Assembly (NCBI RefSeq): GCF_023707985.1
Contig: NZ_BRCF01000003.1
Span: forward strand, 248,001 to 312,000
DNA length: 64,000 nt
Direction of reading: 5' to 3'
From: Sporosarcina sp. NCCP-2716
Lineage (GTDB): Bacteria > Bacillota > Bacilli > Bacillales_A > Planococcaceae
Shown: one piece after another, positions 27,505 through 36,628 of the stretch
Layout: each line of letters starts with the position of its first letter
How positions within the stretch are numbered: position 1 is the first letter of the stretch
Position numbers and translations under genes: made by a program
The notes under the pieces: model-generated
What the model was told of the DNA's origin: nothing
Database searches by the model: none
What the model saw: only the letters and a program-made list of their open reading frames with translations

Positions 27505-27510
27505 TTCATT

Positions 27511-27849
27511 TCAAGTGATCGCATACGCCACGGCTTTCCGGCAGGTTTCCGCACACTTCTTGCACGCTTCGGCACAGCGCTTGCAATGGTCGTGGTCGTG
27601 CTGGCCGCATTCGCTGCCGCACTGCTCGCAGACATCCGCACACAGCTGAAGGATCTGCTTGGTGAACGGGCTGTTGCGGGTGATCGCCTGGACGGCGTAG
27701 GCGCAGATGTCGGCGCATTCGCGGTCGAGACGGATGCATCCGGCCATCATCTTGACGTCTTCTTCGTTAAGGCAGGCATCAAAGCAGTTGTTGCATGCAG
27801 AAATGCATTCGGTGAGGGCGGTCAGGGCTTCTTTGTAGTTGGGGTTCAT
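27511..27849 (-). CDS. Cysteine-rich four-helix-bundle copper-binding protein (DUF326/Csp-like)
   Basis: 112 residues with a regular Cys spacing (CISACNNCFDAC, CIRLDRECADIC, CADVCEQCGSECGQHDHDHCKRCAEACKKCAETC) that places thiolates inside a four-helix bundle, as in the Csp copper-storage proteins. There is no signal peptide, so it would store or buffer Cu(I) in the cytoplasm. CAGGAGGAG precedes ATG 27849. No copper ATPase or CueR/CsoR gene is next to it. Confidence 0.9.
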   Translation of the reverse strand: MNPNYKEALTALTECISACNNCFDACLNEEDVKMMAGCIRLDRECADICAYAVQAITRNSPFTKQILQLCADVCEQCGSECGQHDHDHCKRCAEACKKCAETCRKAVAYAIT

Positions 27850-28099
27850 GGGATCTCCTCCTGTTTTGGATATTGTTTATCAGTTATCTCTTCCCGTCCG
27901 ACCGGAAATAAAACGCTGCCGTTGACGCCGAGCGTTTATTCCAAGGTCCCCCACCTAGTAGTCATCCATCAGCATAAATAGTTGACATCCTATACTAAAT
28001 CGCTATATTCTAGTGAGAGTACTCATGGGTTTTATAGAGAACCGATGGGTCAATATTGAGCAGGCCAACAGCTGCCTGTCTCGGGAAAAAGGGGATTCC

Positions 28100-28984
28100 A
28101 TGAAAAGAGAAGAGGAAATCATCCAGACGGCGATCGATCTGTTTGTGGAAAAGGGGTTTGCAGCGACGTCTATGCAGGAAGTGGCAGAGAGATGCTCCAT
28201 GTCGAAAGCTACGCTGTATAATTTCTTTCGCTCGAAGGATGAGTTGCTCGTCCGGGCGACGGCTTACAGCTATGAGCAGACGATGGCGGAAATCGACCAG
28301 GTGGATTTGGATAGTTCGCTCTCCGCGGAGGAACGGCTGATCCGGAAGATCGTCATCCAGTTCGACTTGATCGTCAGTAACAAGACGTTCGTGCTGCTGC
28401 TCATCCGCAAGCTCGATTACGGCAGTAACCAGGAGGTCGCGGAGCTTGCGAATACTATCTATATTTCCATGCTCAACTGGTTCAGGAAATCGCTGTTGGA
28501 CGTGTTCGGTCCAGGTGCGGAGGCGTCCATCTGGGACTGCACGTTCATCATGCTGGGGATGATCAAAGAGTTCCTCGTGCTTGCGATCCGCGGTGTCCCG
28601 ATCGGGGATGCCGAAACGGTGGCGCGCTTCATCGTCTCGCGTATCCGAGTGCTGATGATGAATCCGGATGAGGTGCAGCCGCTGCTGACAACCGGCGATC
28701 TCGCCTCGTTTACGATCTTCGACGAGGAGCCCGCTCCGCTGCGTCCTGCCGATCAGGTGCGGCTGTTGCTGGCGGACCTCGAAAAGGCGCTGGTACGCTT
28801 GGCGATGCCGGCGGCTGAACAGGATGAAGCTCTGTTCGCCGTGCACGCGCTGCGGGACGAATTCCGTGAAGGCAAGCCGCGCCCGTACATGGTGAAGGCG
28901 CTGCTGCTCTACCTGGAGCAATTCAAGAAATGCGAACCGCTCACAGGACAGATCCGCCAGCTGGCCGAGGTTTTGTATACATAA
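28100..28984 (+). CDS. TetR/AcrR-family regulator
   Basis: 294 residues from ATG 28100 (AAAGGGG six bases upstream; the frame runs open to 28013 without a ribosome site). The amino HTH reads IIQTAIDLFVEKGFAATSMQEVAERCSMSKATLYNFFRSKDELL, the classic TetR signature. The carboxy half is about 90 residues longer than usual (LRPADQVRLLLADLEKALVRLAMP), possibly an extra dimer or ligand module. It is followed after 62 bases by the MMPL exporter gene and probably controls it. Confidence 0.88.
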   Translation: MKREEEIIQTAIDLFVEKGFAATSMQEVAERCSMSKATLYNFFRSKDELLVRATAYSYEQTMAEIDQVDLDSSLSAEERLIRKIVIQFDLIVSNKTFVLLLIRKLDYGSNQEVAELANTIYISMLNWFRKSLLDVFGPGAEASIWDCTFIMLGMIKEFLVLAIRGVPIGDAETVARFIVSRIRVLMMNPDEVQPLLTTGDLASFTIFDEEPAPLRPADQVRLLLADLEKALVRLAMPAAEQDEALFAVHALRDEFREGKPRPYMVKALLLYLEQFKKCEPLTGQIRQLAEVLYT

Positions 28985-29046
28985 CCGGCCCGGGAGCTGC
29001 AGTGGACCATCCATGAAGTTTTCACGATACTGAAGGAGGAACTATT

Positions 29047-31554
29047 TTGGCAAAGCTTCTATACCGACTCGGCTCGTTCATCGCGCGGAACAAATGGTGG
29101 GTCATCGTGATTTGGATCGCGCTGCTTGCTGCGATCGTCACGCCGCTCATCTCGAACGCGCCTGAATTCAGCAGTGACATCAAGATGAACGGACTGAAGT
29201 CGATCGATACGAACGATAAGATCCGTGAAGAATTCCATTTTGACAGCGAACGGGCGTCGATCCGGATCGTATTCCATACGAACGCGAACGAAGGGATCAC
29301 CGACCCGTCGCTCATGCAGGACATCCAGCAGACACTTGCGGATATCAAGAAGAACGACGACTATGTCGCAAGCATTACGGATCCGTATGAAAACCGGCAG
29401 ATCAATGCCGATCAGAATACGGCATTCGCGGATATCACCTATGTCGTCTCGCAGACTTCCCTGAAGGATGCGTCGCTGACGAATGTGAAGAAGGAACTGT
29501 CGGATTTGAAGGACCAGCATAACGTCCAGACCGAACTGACAGGCAACGCCCTGACCGATATTGAATTCGGCGGCGCGTCGGAGGCGATCGGTGTCCTGAT
29601 CGCGTTTGTCATCCTCGTGATCACGTTCGGTTCACTCGTCGCAGCCGGTCTTCCGATCGTCAGCGCGATTCTCGGACTAGGCACGAGCATCGGCATCATC
29701 GCCCTGCTCACCCACGTGTTCACCGTGCCGAACGTGACGTTGACGCTTGCCGTCATGATCGGACTTGCGGTCGGCATCGACTATGCACTGTTCATCCTGT
29801 CGCGCTATCGGGAGATCATCCGGACGGAACCGGATCATGTGAAAGCGATCGGGCTCGCGGTCGGAACCGCCGGCAGCGCGATCATCTTTGCCGGTGTGAC
29901 GGTGATCATCGCCGTCTGCGGGCTTGCGCTCATCGGCATCGACTTCCTCGCCGTGATGGGCTTCATGTCCGCGATCAGCGTACTGCTGGCGGTCGTCAGT
30001 GCCCTCACCTTGCTGCCGGCGCTGATCAGCCTGTTCCATCTGCGGGTCCGTCCGAAGCCGGATAAGTTGGGAACGACCCGTAGGCTCGATACTCCATGGT
30101 CGAAGTTCGTCATCGGCAAACCGTGGCTTGCAGTCATCCTCGGCATCGTGATCCTGGCCGCGACGAGCATTCCGATGGCCAATATGCGCCTCGGGATTCC
30201 CGATGATGGCATGAAGCCGGACGATTCGACGCAGAAGAAAGCGTACGACCTGATTTCCGATGAATTCGGCGAAGGGTTCAACGGCCAGATCCCGATGCTC
30301 GTCAACGTGAAGGGCAAATCGGACACTGACGCCGTCCAGCGTGATCTGAAGCGGATGACCGATGACCTGATGGATATCAGCAATGTCGACATCGTCACTC
30401 CTGCGCAGCTGAACGAATCACAGACTTATGCGCTGCTGAGCATCCTGCCGAAGGAAGGGCCGAATGCGCAGTCGACCCAAACGCTCGTGCATGACCTGCG
30501 GGACTATGATGCGAAGGCGAAAGACAAATACGATTTCGAGACGGAAATCTCCGGCCAGAGCGTCATCAACATCGACATGTCGAAGAAACTCAACGATGCG
30601 ATCCCTGTATTCGCAGGCATTATCATCGTGCTCGCGTTCGTGCTGCTGATGATCGTATTCCGTTCGATCCTGATCCCGCTGAAGGCGGTGCTCGGCTTCG
30701 TGCTGTCGCTGACCGCGACACTCGGCTTCACGACACTCGTCATGCAGGAAGGGTTCCTCGGCAGCCTGTTCGGTGTCGGAACGACCGGACCGCTGCTCGC
30801 GTTCCTGCCGGTCATCGTCATCGGCCTGCTGTTCGGGCTTGCGATCGACTATGAGATCTTCCTCATGTCCCGGGTGTACGAGGAGTACAGCCGGACGAAG
30901 GACAATGTCCGGTCCATCCAGATCGGACTGAAGGAGAGCGGCTCCGTCATCATTGCGGCGGCACTGATCATGTTCAGCGTCTTCATGGCATTCGTGTTCC
31001 AGGACGACGTGATGATCAAGTCCCTCGGCATCGCGCTTGCGTTCGGTGTCCTGTTCGATGCGTTCATCGTCCGGCTTACACTGATACCGGCATTGACGAA
31101 ACTTTTCGGTCCTATGTCGTGGTACATGCCGAAATGGCTCGACCGCCTGCTGCCTAAAGTGGACATCGAAGGGCACGCCCTGCAAGACGAACGGACGCCG
31201 CAGCCTATGGATGCCCCGCTTTCCGAAGCCCCTGCCGCCCCGGCCTTTGCAGTCACGGCGGAAGGTGCATTCGATGGCGGAACCCAGCAGCTCTATGAAG
31301 AACTGCTGCGGACGGAACCGGAACGTCCGGTACTGTTCGAAGCGCTGCTGCTCTACGCGAAGACGCATGCCCCTGAGATCTACCGTGCGTACAGTCCGTA
31401 TGTGACGGAGGAGGACGAAGCTGTCCGTATGGATTCCACCGTTCCGGAAAGGGACCAGCTGCTCGCAGCCCTGCTCGGTGAACAGACCGGCCTGCTGCAG
31501 GATATCCGCGATGTACTTGCGGAGATGGCGGACAGGGACACAGACAGGCACTGA
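29047..31554 (+). CDS. MMPL/RND-type membrane transporter (YdfJ-like)
   Basis: 835 residues, with two repeats each made of one span, a large extracytoplasmic loop and five spans (about 15-330 and 355-690). Motifs include AVGIDYALFILSRYREI and AIDYEIFLMSRVYEEY, the paired proton-relay Asp-Tyr regions of MMPL proteins. The last 140 residues are soluble and alanine/proline rich and end in an acidic helical segment. It likely exports lipids or hydrophobic drugs using the proton gradient. The start is TTG, with AAGGAGGAAC upstream. It is paired with the preceding TetR gene. Confidence 0.9.
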   Translation: MAKLLYRLGSFIARNKWWVIVIWIALLAAIVTPLISNAPEFSSDIKMNGLKSIDTNDKIREEFHFDSERASIRIVFHTNANEGITDPSLMQDIQQTLADIKKNDDYVASITDPYENRQINADQNTAFADITYVVSQTSLKDASLTNVKKELSDLKDQHNVQTELTGNALTDIEFGGASEAIGVLIAFVILVITFGSLVAAGLPIVSAILGLGTSIGIIALLTHVFTVPNVTLTLAVMIGLAVGIDYALFILSRYREIIRTEPDHVKAIGLAVGTAGSAIIFAGVTVIIAVCGLALIGIDFLAVMGFMSAISVLLAVVSALTLLPALISLFHLRVRPKPDKLGTTRRLDTPWSKFVIGKPWLAVILGIVILAATSIPMANMRLGIPDDGMKPDDSTQKKAYDLISDEFGEGFNGQIPMLVNVKGKSDTDAVQRDLKRMTDDLMDISNVDIVTPAQLNESQTYALLSILPKEGPNAQSTQTLVHDLRDYDAKAKDKYDFETEISGQSVINIDMSKKLNDAIPVFAGIIIVLAFVLLMIVFRSILIPLKAVLGFVLSLTATLGFTTLVMQEGFLGSLFGVGTTGPLLAFLPVIVIGLLFGLAIDYEIFLMSRVYEEYSRTKDNVRSIQIGLKESGSVIIAAALIMFSVFMAFVFQDDVMIKSLGIALAFGVLFDAFIVRLTLIPALTKLFGPMSWYMPKWLDRLLPKVDIEGHALQDERTPQPMDAPLSEAPAAPAFAVTAEGAFDGGTQQLYEELLRTEPERPVLFEALLLYAKTHAPEIYRAYSPYVTEEDEAVRMDSTVPERDQLLAALLGEQTGLLQDIRDVLAEMADRDTDRH

Positions 31555-31641
31555 TCGCCCGAAACAGACTTTCACTGCAGCCGTGCCGGATAAACACCGG
31601 GCGGCCTGCAGTCCAATAGAGGCAAGGAGGCACAAACAGAT

Positions 31642-32574
31642 ATGGGAAAGAGTATTGGAAAGCGTGCCGGCATCGCGGCGGCTCTTGCAGCCGGTCTGAC
31701 GCTGACAGCATGCAGCAGCGGCATTGCAGGCGATGAGGAGCTGCAGCTCGGCGGGAAGGAACTGAACATCCCGTACAATGACTCCGGCTCCGCCATCCGT
31801 TCGTTCGTCATGGCGGAAGTGCTGAAGGATGCAGGCTATGACGTGACACTGACGCCGCTCGAAGCGGCCGGGACTGTCTATGCGAATGCTTCGGAGGATA
31901 CGGATACGTTCCATGCGTCCGGCTGGTATCCCGAGACGGATAAGGAGTACTTGAGTGAATACGGCGGGAATCTAGACGTCTACACGAAAACGAACCTGAT
32001 CGATCAGGCGTCCGTCTCCCTCGCCGTTCCGGAATACATGACAGACGTCAATTCGATCGCCGACCTTGAAAAGGACCCGGAGCTGGCGAAATCGCTGAAC
32101 CGGACGATCACCGGCATCGATCCGCGATGCGGCATCATGGAGAAGACCGATACGGCGATTGAAGACAATACGTACAAACTCGGGACGTGGACACTGAAGG
32201 ACGGGTCGGAGCGCGACATGCTCGCCGCCCTGCAGGAGGCCCTCAAGAGCCAGACGCCGATCGTCATCATCGGCTGGACCCCGCACTGGGCAGTCAGTGA
32301 GATGAAACTGAAACTGCTGAAGGATCCGGAAGAGGTGTTCAGCAGCGGCGAGGAGCATATCAACCTCGTGTTCAATAAGAAGTTCAAAGACGAACACCCG
32401 GCGGCCTACAAGATCGTGACCGCGATCGGCGATGACTGGAGCGCCTCGGAGGAAGCCTCGCTGTCGAAACAGATATTTGTCGAAGGCAAAGACAAACAGA
32501 CCGTCCTCGATGCGTATATGAAAAGCCATTCCAACAAAGTCGACAAGTGGCAGGAAGGCGTGGCGAAGGAGTAA
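31642..32574 (+). CDS. Glycine betaine/choline-type ABC substrate-binding lipoprotein
   Basis: 310 residues with a lipobox LTAC (Cys24), so it is anchored to the outer face of the membrane. The OpuAC-like fold is shown by aromatic cage segments ASGWYPETDKEY and WTPHWAVSEMKLK and by GIDPRCGIM. It binds a quaternary ammonium solute. No permease or ATPase gene is adjacent, so it is an orphan that must share a transporter encoded elsewhere. Cotranscription with the MMPL gene (87-base gap, no terminator seen) is possible. AAGGAGG precedes ATG 31642. Confidence 0.88.
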   Translation: MGKSIGKRAGIAAALAAGLTLTACSSGIAGDEELQLGGKELNIPYNDSGSAIRSFVMAEVLKDAGYDVTLTPLEAAGTVYANASEDTDTFHASGWYPETDKEYLSEYGGNLDVYTKTNLIDQASVSLAVPEYMTDVNSIADLEKDPELAKSLNRTITGIDPRCGIMEKTDTAIEDNTYKLGTWTLKDGSERDMLAALQEALKSQTPIVIIGWTPHWAVSEMKLKLLKDPEEVFSSGEEHINLVFNKKFKDEHPAAYKIVTAIGDDWSASEEASLSKQIFVEGKDKQTVLDAYMKSHSNKVDKWQEGVAKE

Positions 32575-32615
32575 ACGGGTTTGGGGGCGCTCCCCTTTTC
32601 CCGTCATATAGACAG

Positions 32616-32656
32616 CAAAAACCGGATCTGCCGAGTGGGCGGATCCGGTTTTTGCT
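32616..32656 (+). terminator. Terminator after the betaine-binding gene
   Basis: AAAAACCGGATC / GGATCCGGTTTTT-type stem with a T-run on the plus strand and an A-run opposite. It directly precedes the stray tRNA-Arg 3' end, mirroring the order seen at 33632-33711. Confidence 0.8.
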
Positions 32657-32671
32657 GTTGTTATGCTGCTG

Positions 32672-32695
32672 TAACGTCGCAGGAGGGATTCGAAC
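32672..32695 (-). repeat. Detached tRNA-Arg 3' end (putative attachment-site copy)
   Basis: 24 bases match 33688-33711, the T-arm and acceptor end of tRNA-Arg, with two mismatches; the last 16 (32680-32695) are identical. The two copies enclose 1016 bp, as expected when an element integrates into a tRNA 3' end and rebuilds it. Confidence 0.8.
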
Positions 32696-32736
32696 ACTAA
32701 GTTGATTTTAGGAAGACTATAAATTAGTTTTGCATT

Positions 32737-33339
32737 TCAATCAGTTTGTGGGTAATTATTGTACTTCAGCACATCAAACTCCGATGTTTGACAAATTGTT
32801 TTAGCGTTATTAGTTGAATGATCCAGTAGAAATATTCTATGTACAGGATGACCTTTTCCTATTGCATGTGACTTATCGGATCGTAAGTTCAGTAATGAAT
32901 TGGGTACGTATGAGGTTCCCTGTTTTCTAATTAAAGACAAACAAAATATCTGCTTTTTACTTCTAATAGCTTTGTCAAAGGAAAGATGTAAGAATGTTAC
33001 TTGTCCATCTAAAATACGTACAGTGCAATTTGTCAAATCTGAAATACAATTTATTATTTGCAACTTCTGATCTGTAAATGATTTCTTAGTAATTCCGTTA
33101 GGAGAGATTTTGTTCTTTTGCAAGGCCTTATAAAACTGGATGGCATTCATCTTTTCGCCATTTTTCTTGTCTCTATATTCAATACCACAAAGATGCATGA
33201 AATTGGACTTCGCGGGCTTGAAATGTAATTCTCTATACTTTCCATCCACTAGGTAAACATAAACTATGTGTTTATCAACAATTTTGTCGTATTCCCGCAA
33301 ACCGTTTTGCAATTTCTTTAATAGGTTGTTATTGCTCAT
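32737..33339 (-). CDS. PBECR4-like nuclease, candidate type III toxin
   Basis: About 200 residues, AT-rich. The segment LHFKPAKSNFMHLCGIEYRD, then FYKALQKNKIS, FDKAIRSKKQIFCLSLI and PNSLLNLRSDKS resemble the PBECR4 branch of BECR-fold (barnase/EndoU/colicin/RelE-like) nucleases as I remember it; catalytic residues are not certain. ATG 33339 is used because AAGGTGA lies ten bases before it; a longer reading would start inside a terminator. Immediately upstream on the same strand are an intrinsic terminator and two tandem 53-nt repeats, the order found in type III toxin-antitoxin loci. It is the only gene of the 1-kb islet at tRNA-Arg. Confidence 0.7.
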   Translation of the reverse strand: MSNNNLLKKLQNGLREYDKIVDKHIVYVYLVDGKYRELHFKPAKSNFMHLCGIEYRDKKNGEKMNAIQFYKALQKNKISPNGITKKSFTDQKLQIINCISDLTNCTVRILDGQVTFLHLSFDKAIRSKKQIFCLSLIRKQGTSYVPNSLLNLRSDKSHAIGKGHPVHRIFLLDHSTNNAKTICQTSEFDVLKYNNYPQTD

Positions 33340-33363
33340 CACAGACGGTTCACCTTCTATCAT

Positions 33364-33397
33364 AAAAAAGAAGAGAGGCAATGTATACCTCTCTTCT
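33364..33397 (-). terminator. Terminator between the repeat RNA and the toxin-like gene
   Basis: A 10-bp perfect stem AGAAGAGAGG / CCTCTCTTCT with a 9-base loop is followed on the minus strand by TTTTTT. It ends 24 bases before the ORF start, so most transcripts through the repeats would stop here and some read into the gene. Confidence 0.85.
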
Positions 33398-33585
33398 CAT
33401 CCGAAACATGATTAGGCTTTTCTGTTGCTTGCCAACGTCCAGCGCCCGAAGTCTGGAATGTGTATCAGGTTTTTCTGTTGCCTGCCAACGTCCGGCGCCC
33501 GAAGTCCGGAATGCGTATCAAGTTTTCGGTGCCTAATCATCACCTTATTACTACCATCAGGATATCATAAGAGCATCCTGATGTC
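33398..33585 (-). ncRNA. Candidate repeat-containing RNA antitoxin
   Basis: On the minus strand this region holds a leading hairpin (CATCAGGAT / ATCCTGATG, 33556-33584), ATGATTAGGC, two 53-nt tandem repeats and GCCTAATCAT; the last and second items are inverted repeats (33409-33418, 33531-33540) that could close a long stem around the repeats. It ends at the terminator. The 5' end is a guess because no promoter is clear. RNA status is inference from structure and covariation. Confidence 0.55.
33421..33526 (-). repeat. Two tandem 53-bp repeats with compensatory change
   Basis: Units 33421-33473 and 33474-33526 differ at five of 53 positions. Two of these differences pair with each other: the stem TCCAG/CTGGA in one unit is TCCGG/CCGGA in the other. 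A second hairpin GTTG...CAAC in each unit carries its difference in the loop. Confidence 0.85.
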
Positions 33586-33631
33586 CATTAGACTATTCCA
33601 TTCGGGCATCATATATACAACAAAATTACGA

Positions 33632-33674
33632 GAAAAACTAACCGGATCGGCCTTTGGCGCGCTGATCCGGTTAG
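33632..33674 (-). terminator. tRNA-Arg terminator
   Basis: 11-bp stem CTAACCGGATC / GATCCGGTTAG followed on the minus strand by TTTTTCT, 17 bases after the tRNA. Confidence 0.85.
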
Positions 33675-33690
33675 TCGCAGTATTCCGTTA

Positions 33691-33764
<74 letters not shown>

Positions 33765-33839
33765 AACTGCGTCCAGTCATGACTGATTGGAACGACAGGT
33801 TTTATTATAGGCAATGCGCTTCGCTAAGTCAATAGCGAA

Positions 33840-34346
33840 TTAGCGGATTGTGAAGTTGGCGTCCTCAATGTGGCTGCCGGTGAGCGGGTCCAGGAATGTG
33901 ACAGTGATCGACTCGCCGGTTTCGATGACCGCGTACGTTGCTGCGCGGTGGCCGCCCCTCGGCAGTTTCGTGCTGCCCGGATTGACGTACATTACGCTAT
34001 CCTGGAGTTCGGCGCCGTACAGGTGGGAATGGCCGAACAAAACTATGTTTGCGCCGGTCTCTTCTGCTGCATATTTCAGCTGCATAAGGGACTGCTTGAC
34101 GCCGTGCTGGTGGCCGTGGACCATGAGGATACGCGTCTCATTGACGTCGGTGAGGACGCGCTCGTCGAATGCGGCACCCCAGTCGCAATTGCCCTGGACA
34201 ATCCGGATGCCTGCCAAGTGTTCATCACTGACTGACAGCTCACTGTCGCCGCAGTGGAAGATGGCGTCTGCCCCGGTCTCCCGGCGGCGGATTGCGTCAA
34301 TTGTGTCCGTGTCGCCGTGCGAGTCGCTCAGGACGATCAGTTTCAC
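33840..34346 (-). CDS. ysnB: YfcE/MJ0936-type metallophosphoesterase
   Basis: 168 residues with the calcineurin-like metal sites SDSHGD, HCGD, GNCDWG, VHGHQHG and GHSH. Relatives hydrolyse phosphodiesters with Mn or Ni ions; the biological substrate is unknown. Its ATG overlaps the end of the rdgB gene by four bases, so the two are translationally coupled, in the same order as in B. subtilis. Confidence 0.9.
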   Translation of the reverse strand: MKLIVLSDSHGDTDTIDAIRRRETGADAIFHCGDSELSVSDEHLAGIRIVQGNCDWGAAFDERVLTDVNETRILMVHGHQHGVKQSLMQLKYAAEETGANIVLFGHSHLYGAELQDSVMYVNPGSTKLPRGGHRAATYAVIETGESITVTFLDPLTGSHIEDANFTIR

Positions 34347-34957
34347 TGGCGACCGCCCGCTTCCCCGACCAGATTCGGAAGATCCTCTTCGAATTTGCGC
34401 ATCGCTTCCCCGCGGTGGGAGTACTCGGCTTTTTGGGCCGGTGTCAGTTCGCCCATCGATTTGCGGGCGGCAGGCACGTAGAAGATCGGGTCGTATCCAA
34501 AGCCGTTACTGCCGCGGCGTTCGAACAGGATGGTGCCTTCGCAGCTGCCGGAGAACGTCTTCGTTTCCATGTTCGGTCCGGCGATCGCGAGGACACAGCG
34601 GAAGCGTGCCTGACGTGAGACTTCCGGGACGCCTGTAAGACCTTCGAACACTTTGTCGATGTTTGCCTCGTCGTCCTTCTGTTCGCCTGCATAGCGGGCT
34701 GAATAGACGCCTGGTTCGCCGTTCAGTGCATCGATCTCAAGGCCGCTGTCATCGGAGATCACCCACGTGTTCAAAAGCTTTGCGGTTTCTTCCGCTTTCA
34801 GGATCGCATTCTCTTCGAACGTCATGCCTGTCTCCTCGACGTCGATCGGCTCGTCCAGGTCCTGCAGTGAACGGACGCGGATGCCGTGCGGCTTGAACAG
34901 TTCTTCGAAGTCCCGTACTTTCCCTTTATTATTGGTCGCAATCAGTACTTCTTTCAT
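34343..34957 (-). CDS. rdgB: XTP/dITP diphosphatase (RdgB/HAM1)
   Basis: 204 residues. It removes non-canonical purine nucleoside triphosphates by releasing pyrophosphate. Seen: [16 protein letters not shown] (substrate loop), [35 protein letters not shown] strand region ([21 protein letters not shown]) and [12 protein letters not shown]. It overlaps rph by four bases (ATGA). Confidence 0.95.
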   Translation of the reverse strand: MKEVLIATNNKGKVRDFEELFKPHGIRVRSLQDLDEPIDVEETGMTFEENAILKAEETAKLLNTWVISDDSGLEIDALNGEPGVYSARYAGEQKDDEANIDKVFEGLTGVPEVSRQARFRCVLAIAGPNMETKTFSGSCEGTILFERRGSNGFGYDPIFYVPAARKSMGELTPAQKAEYSHRGEAMRKFEEDLPNLVGEAGGRQ

Positions 34958-35712
34958 TTGGCTGCCTCCTCGTTTGAGTCGATTTTGCTGCAGATTGCGC
35001 CGAGTGCGTCTTTCTGCAGGCTGATCAGATCGTGGATGCCGGCTTCTGCGAGGTCGAGCAGGCCGTTCATCTCCGCCCGCGTGAAAGTCGATTCCTCACC
35101 AGTCCCCTGTAATTCCACGAATTCCCCTGCGCTCGTCATGACGACGTTCATGTCGACTGCAGCGGCAGAGTCTTCAACGTAATCGAGATCGAGGATCAGC
35201 TCGCCCTCTTCCGATTTGCCGACGCTTGTCGCGGCGAGGTACTGGCGGATCGGGAATTTCGCGAGCTTCTTGCTTTCCGCGATGCCGTCAGCTGCAAGCG
35301 CCATCGCGACGAATGCGCCCGTAATCGATGCGGTGCGTGTGCCGCCGTCCGCCTGGATGACGTCGCAGTCGATCCAGATCGTACGCTCACCGAGAGCTTC
35401 CAAGTCGATGACGGAGCGCAGTGCCCGTCCGATGAGCCGCTGGATTTCCATCGTGCGGCCGCCGATCTTGCCCCGGGACGCTTCCCGCTGTGTCCGCTGG
35501 CCGGTTGCGCGCGGCAGCATGGAGTACTCAGCGGTCACCCAGCCTTTGCCGGATCCCCGCAAGAATGGCGGCACACGCTCCTCCACGGACGCAGTACAGA
35601 TCACTTTCGTATTGCCGACCGTGATGAGCACCGAGCCTTCCGGATGCAGTAAGTAGTCGGTTTCAATGCGCACCTGGCGCAGTGTATTTTGTTCTCTTCC
35701 ATCATGTCTCAA
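34954..35712 (-). CDS. rph: Ribonuclease PH
   Basis: 252 residues; phosphorolytic 3' trimming of tRNA precursors in a hexamer. [16 protein letters not shown] opens the protein; [21 protein letters not shown] and [15 protein letters not shown] carry the phosphate-site arginines; [16 protein letters not shown] follows. I start at TTG 35712, which places the usual RHDGR second and has GAGGGA upstream; the frame is open to 35736. It is the first gene of rph-rdgB-ysnB. Confidence 0.95.
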   Translation of the reverse strand: MRHDGREQNTLRQVRIETDYLLHPEGSVLITVGNTKVICTASVEERVPPFLRGSGKGWVTAEYSMLPRATGQRTQREASRGKIGGRTMEIQRLIGRALRSVIDLEALGERTIWIDCDVIQADGGTRTASITGAFVAMALAADGIAESKKLAKFPIRQYLAATSVGKSEEGELILDLDYVEDSAAAVDMNVVMTSAGEFVELQGTGEESTFTRAEMNGLLDLAEAGIHDLISLQKDALGAICSKIDSNEEAAK

Positions 35713-35769
35713 AGTGCATTCCCTCTTTCTTTTCATCCACCCATCTTATCATAACCAATCGGACGCACG

Positions 35770-35804
35770 CAAAAACCCGGCAGATGGTGCGCCGGGTCTT
35801 TTGC
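35770..35804. terminator. Terminator between murI and rph
   Basis: GCAAAAACCCGGC / GCCGGGTCTTTTGC hairpin ends the murI transcript just upstream of the rph operon. Unlike B. subtilis, no gerM gene lies here. Confidence 0.8.
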
Positions 35805-35806
35805 GT

Positions 35807-36628
35807 TCATTCAGCTGTATAAGGCAGGTTGAGCTGCTCGACGTGCGCAAACGGCAGTTCGAGCCAGTCTTCGGTGATATGCCGGAAGTGTTGCGGGTCG
35901 CCTGTCGTGTAGAAGCGGATATCTGGCGTTAATCCGGCAGGCCGCAGTGCACCTTTGCTCGCGAGCAGTCCGGTGACGGTGTCGGCGGTCGCCGATCCCG
36001 AGGTGATCAGCTCCGTGCCCGGCGGCAGATGCTTTGAAATGAACGGCGCAAGCAGCGGGAAGTGTGTGCAGCCGAGGATGACGGCGTCGAAGGACGCGCC
36101 GGCGAGAGGCAGGAGCGCCTGTCTGACGGTTTCATCCGCCTCCGGTGTCTTATAGACGCCGCGTTCGACGATCGGTACAAATGTCGGGCAGGCGAGCGCT
36201 GTGACGTCCGCTTCCGCAGCGAGATCGGCGATTGCCCGACTGTACGCCCCGCTCTTGACGGTGCCGCTCGTGCCGAGAACGACGATCTGTTTCATTTCGG
36301 ATTTGGCGATGGCTGTCCGCGCCCCGGGTTCGATGACGCCGATGACCGGGAAATCGAAAAGCGGACGGACATGCTCGAGGGCGAACGCAGTTGCCGTGTT
36401 GCAGGCGATGACTGCGAGCTTGACGCCGAACGAATCGAGCGCCTCGAGCATTTCTGTTGTGAAGGTGATGACTTCTTCGGGCGGGCGGCTGCCGTACGGG
36501 CAGCGCGCGTCGTCCCCTATGTAGGTGAATGGTTCGTCCGGCATCCGGTCCAGGAGTTCTTTCATGACGGTCAGCCCGCCCACTCCTGAATCGATGATGC
36601 CGATGGGTAAGTCGGCTTTGTCGGTCAT
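35807..36628 (-). CDS. murI: Glutamate racemase
   Basis: 273 residues; makes D-glutamate for peptidoglycan. The two catalytic cysteines are in AVIACNTATAFALE and VILGCTHFPLL, with IGIIDSGVGGLTV and YIGDDARCPYGSRP as substrate-binding segments. Equivalent to B. subtilis racE by position. Its ATG overlaps the marR-type gene stop by four bases. Confidence 0.95.
   Translation of the reverse strand: MTDKADLPIGIIDSGVGGLTVMKELLDRMPDEPFTYIGDDARCPYGSRPPEEVITFTTEMLEALDSFGVKLAVIACNTATAFALEHVRPLFDFPVIGVIEPGARTAIAKSEMKQIVVLGTSGTVKSGAYSRAIADLAAEADVTALACPTFVPIVERGVYKTPEADETVRQALLPLAGASFDAVILGCTHFPLLAPFISKHLPPGTELITSGSATADTVTGLLASKGALRPAGLTPDIRFYTTGDPQHFRHITEDWLELPFAHVEQLNLPYTAE

Noticed and set aside
30418..31914. 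Long minus-strand frame antisense to the MMPL gene
   Set aside because: It is the shadow of a GC-rich gene with biased codons; composition is arginine/histidine rich and no domain is seen.
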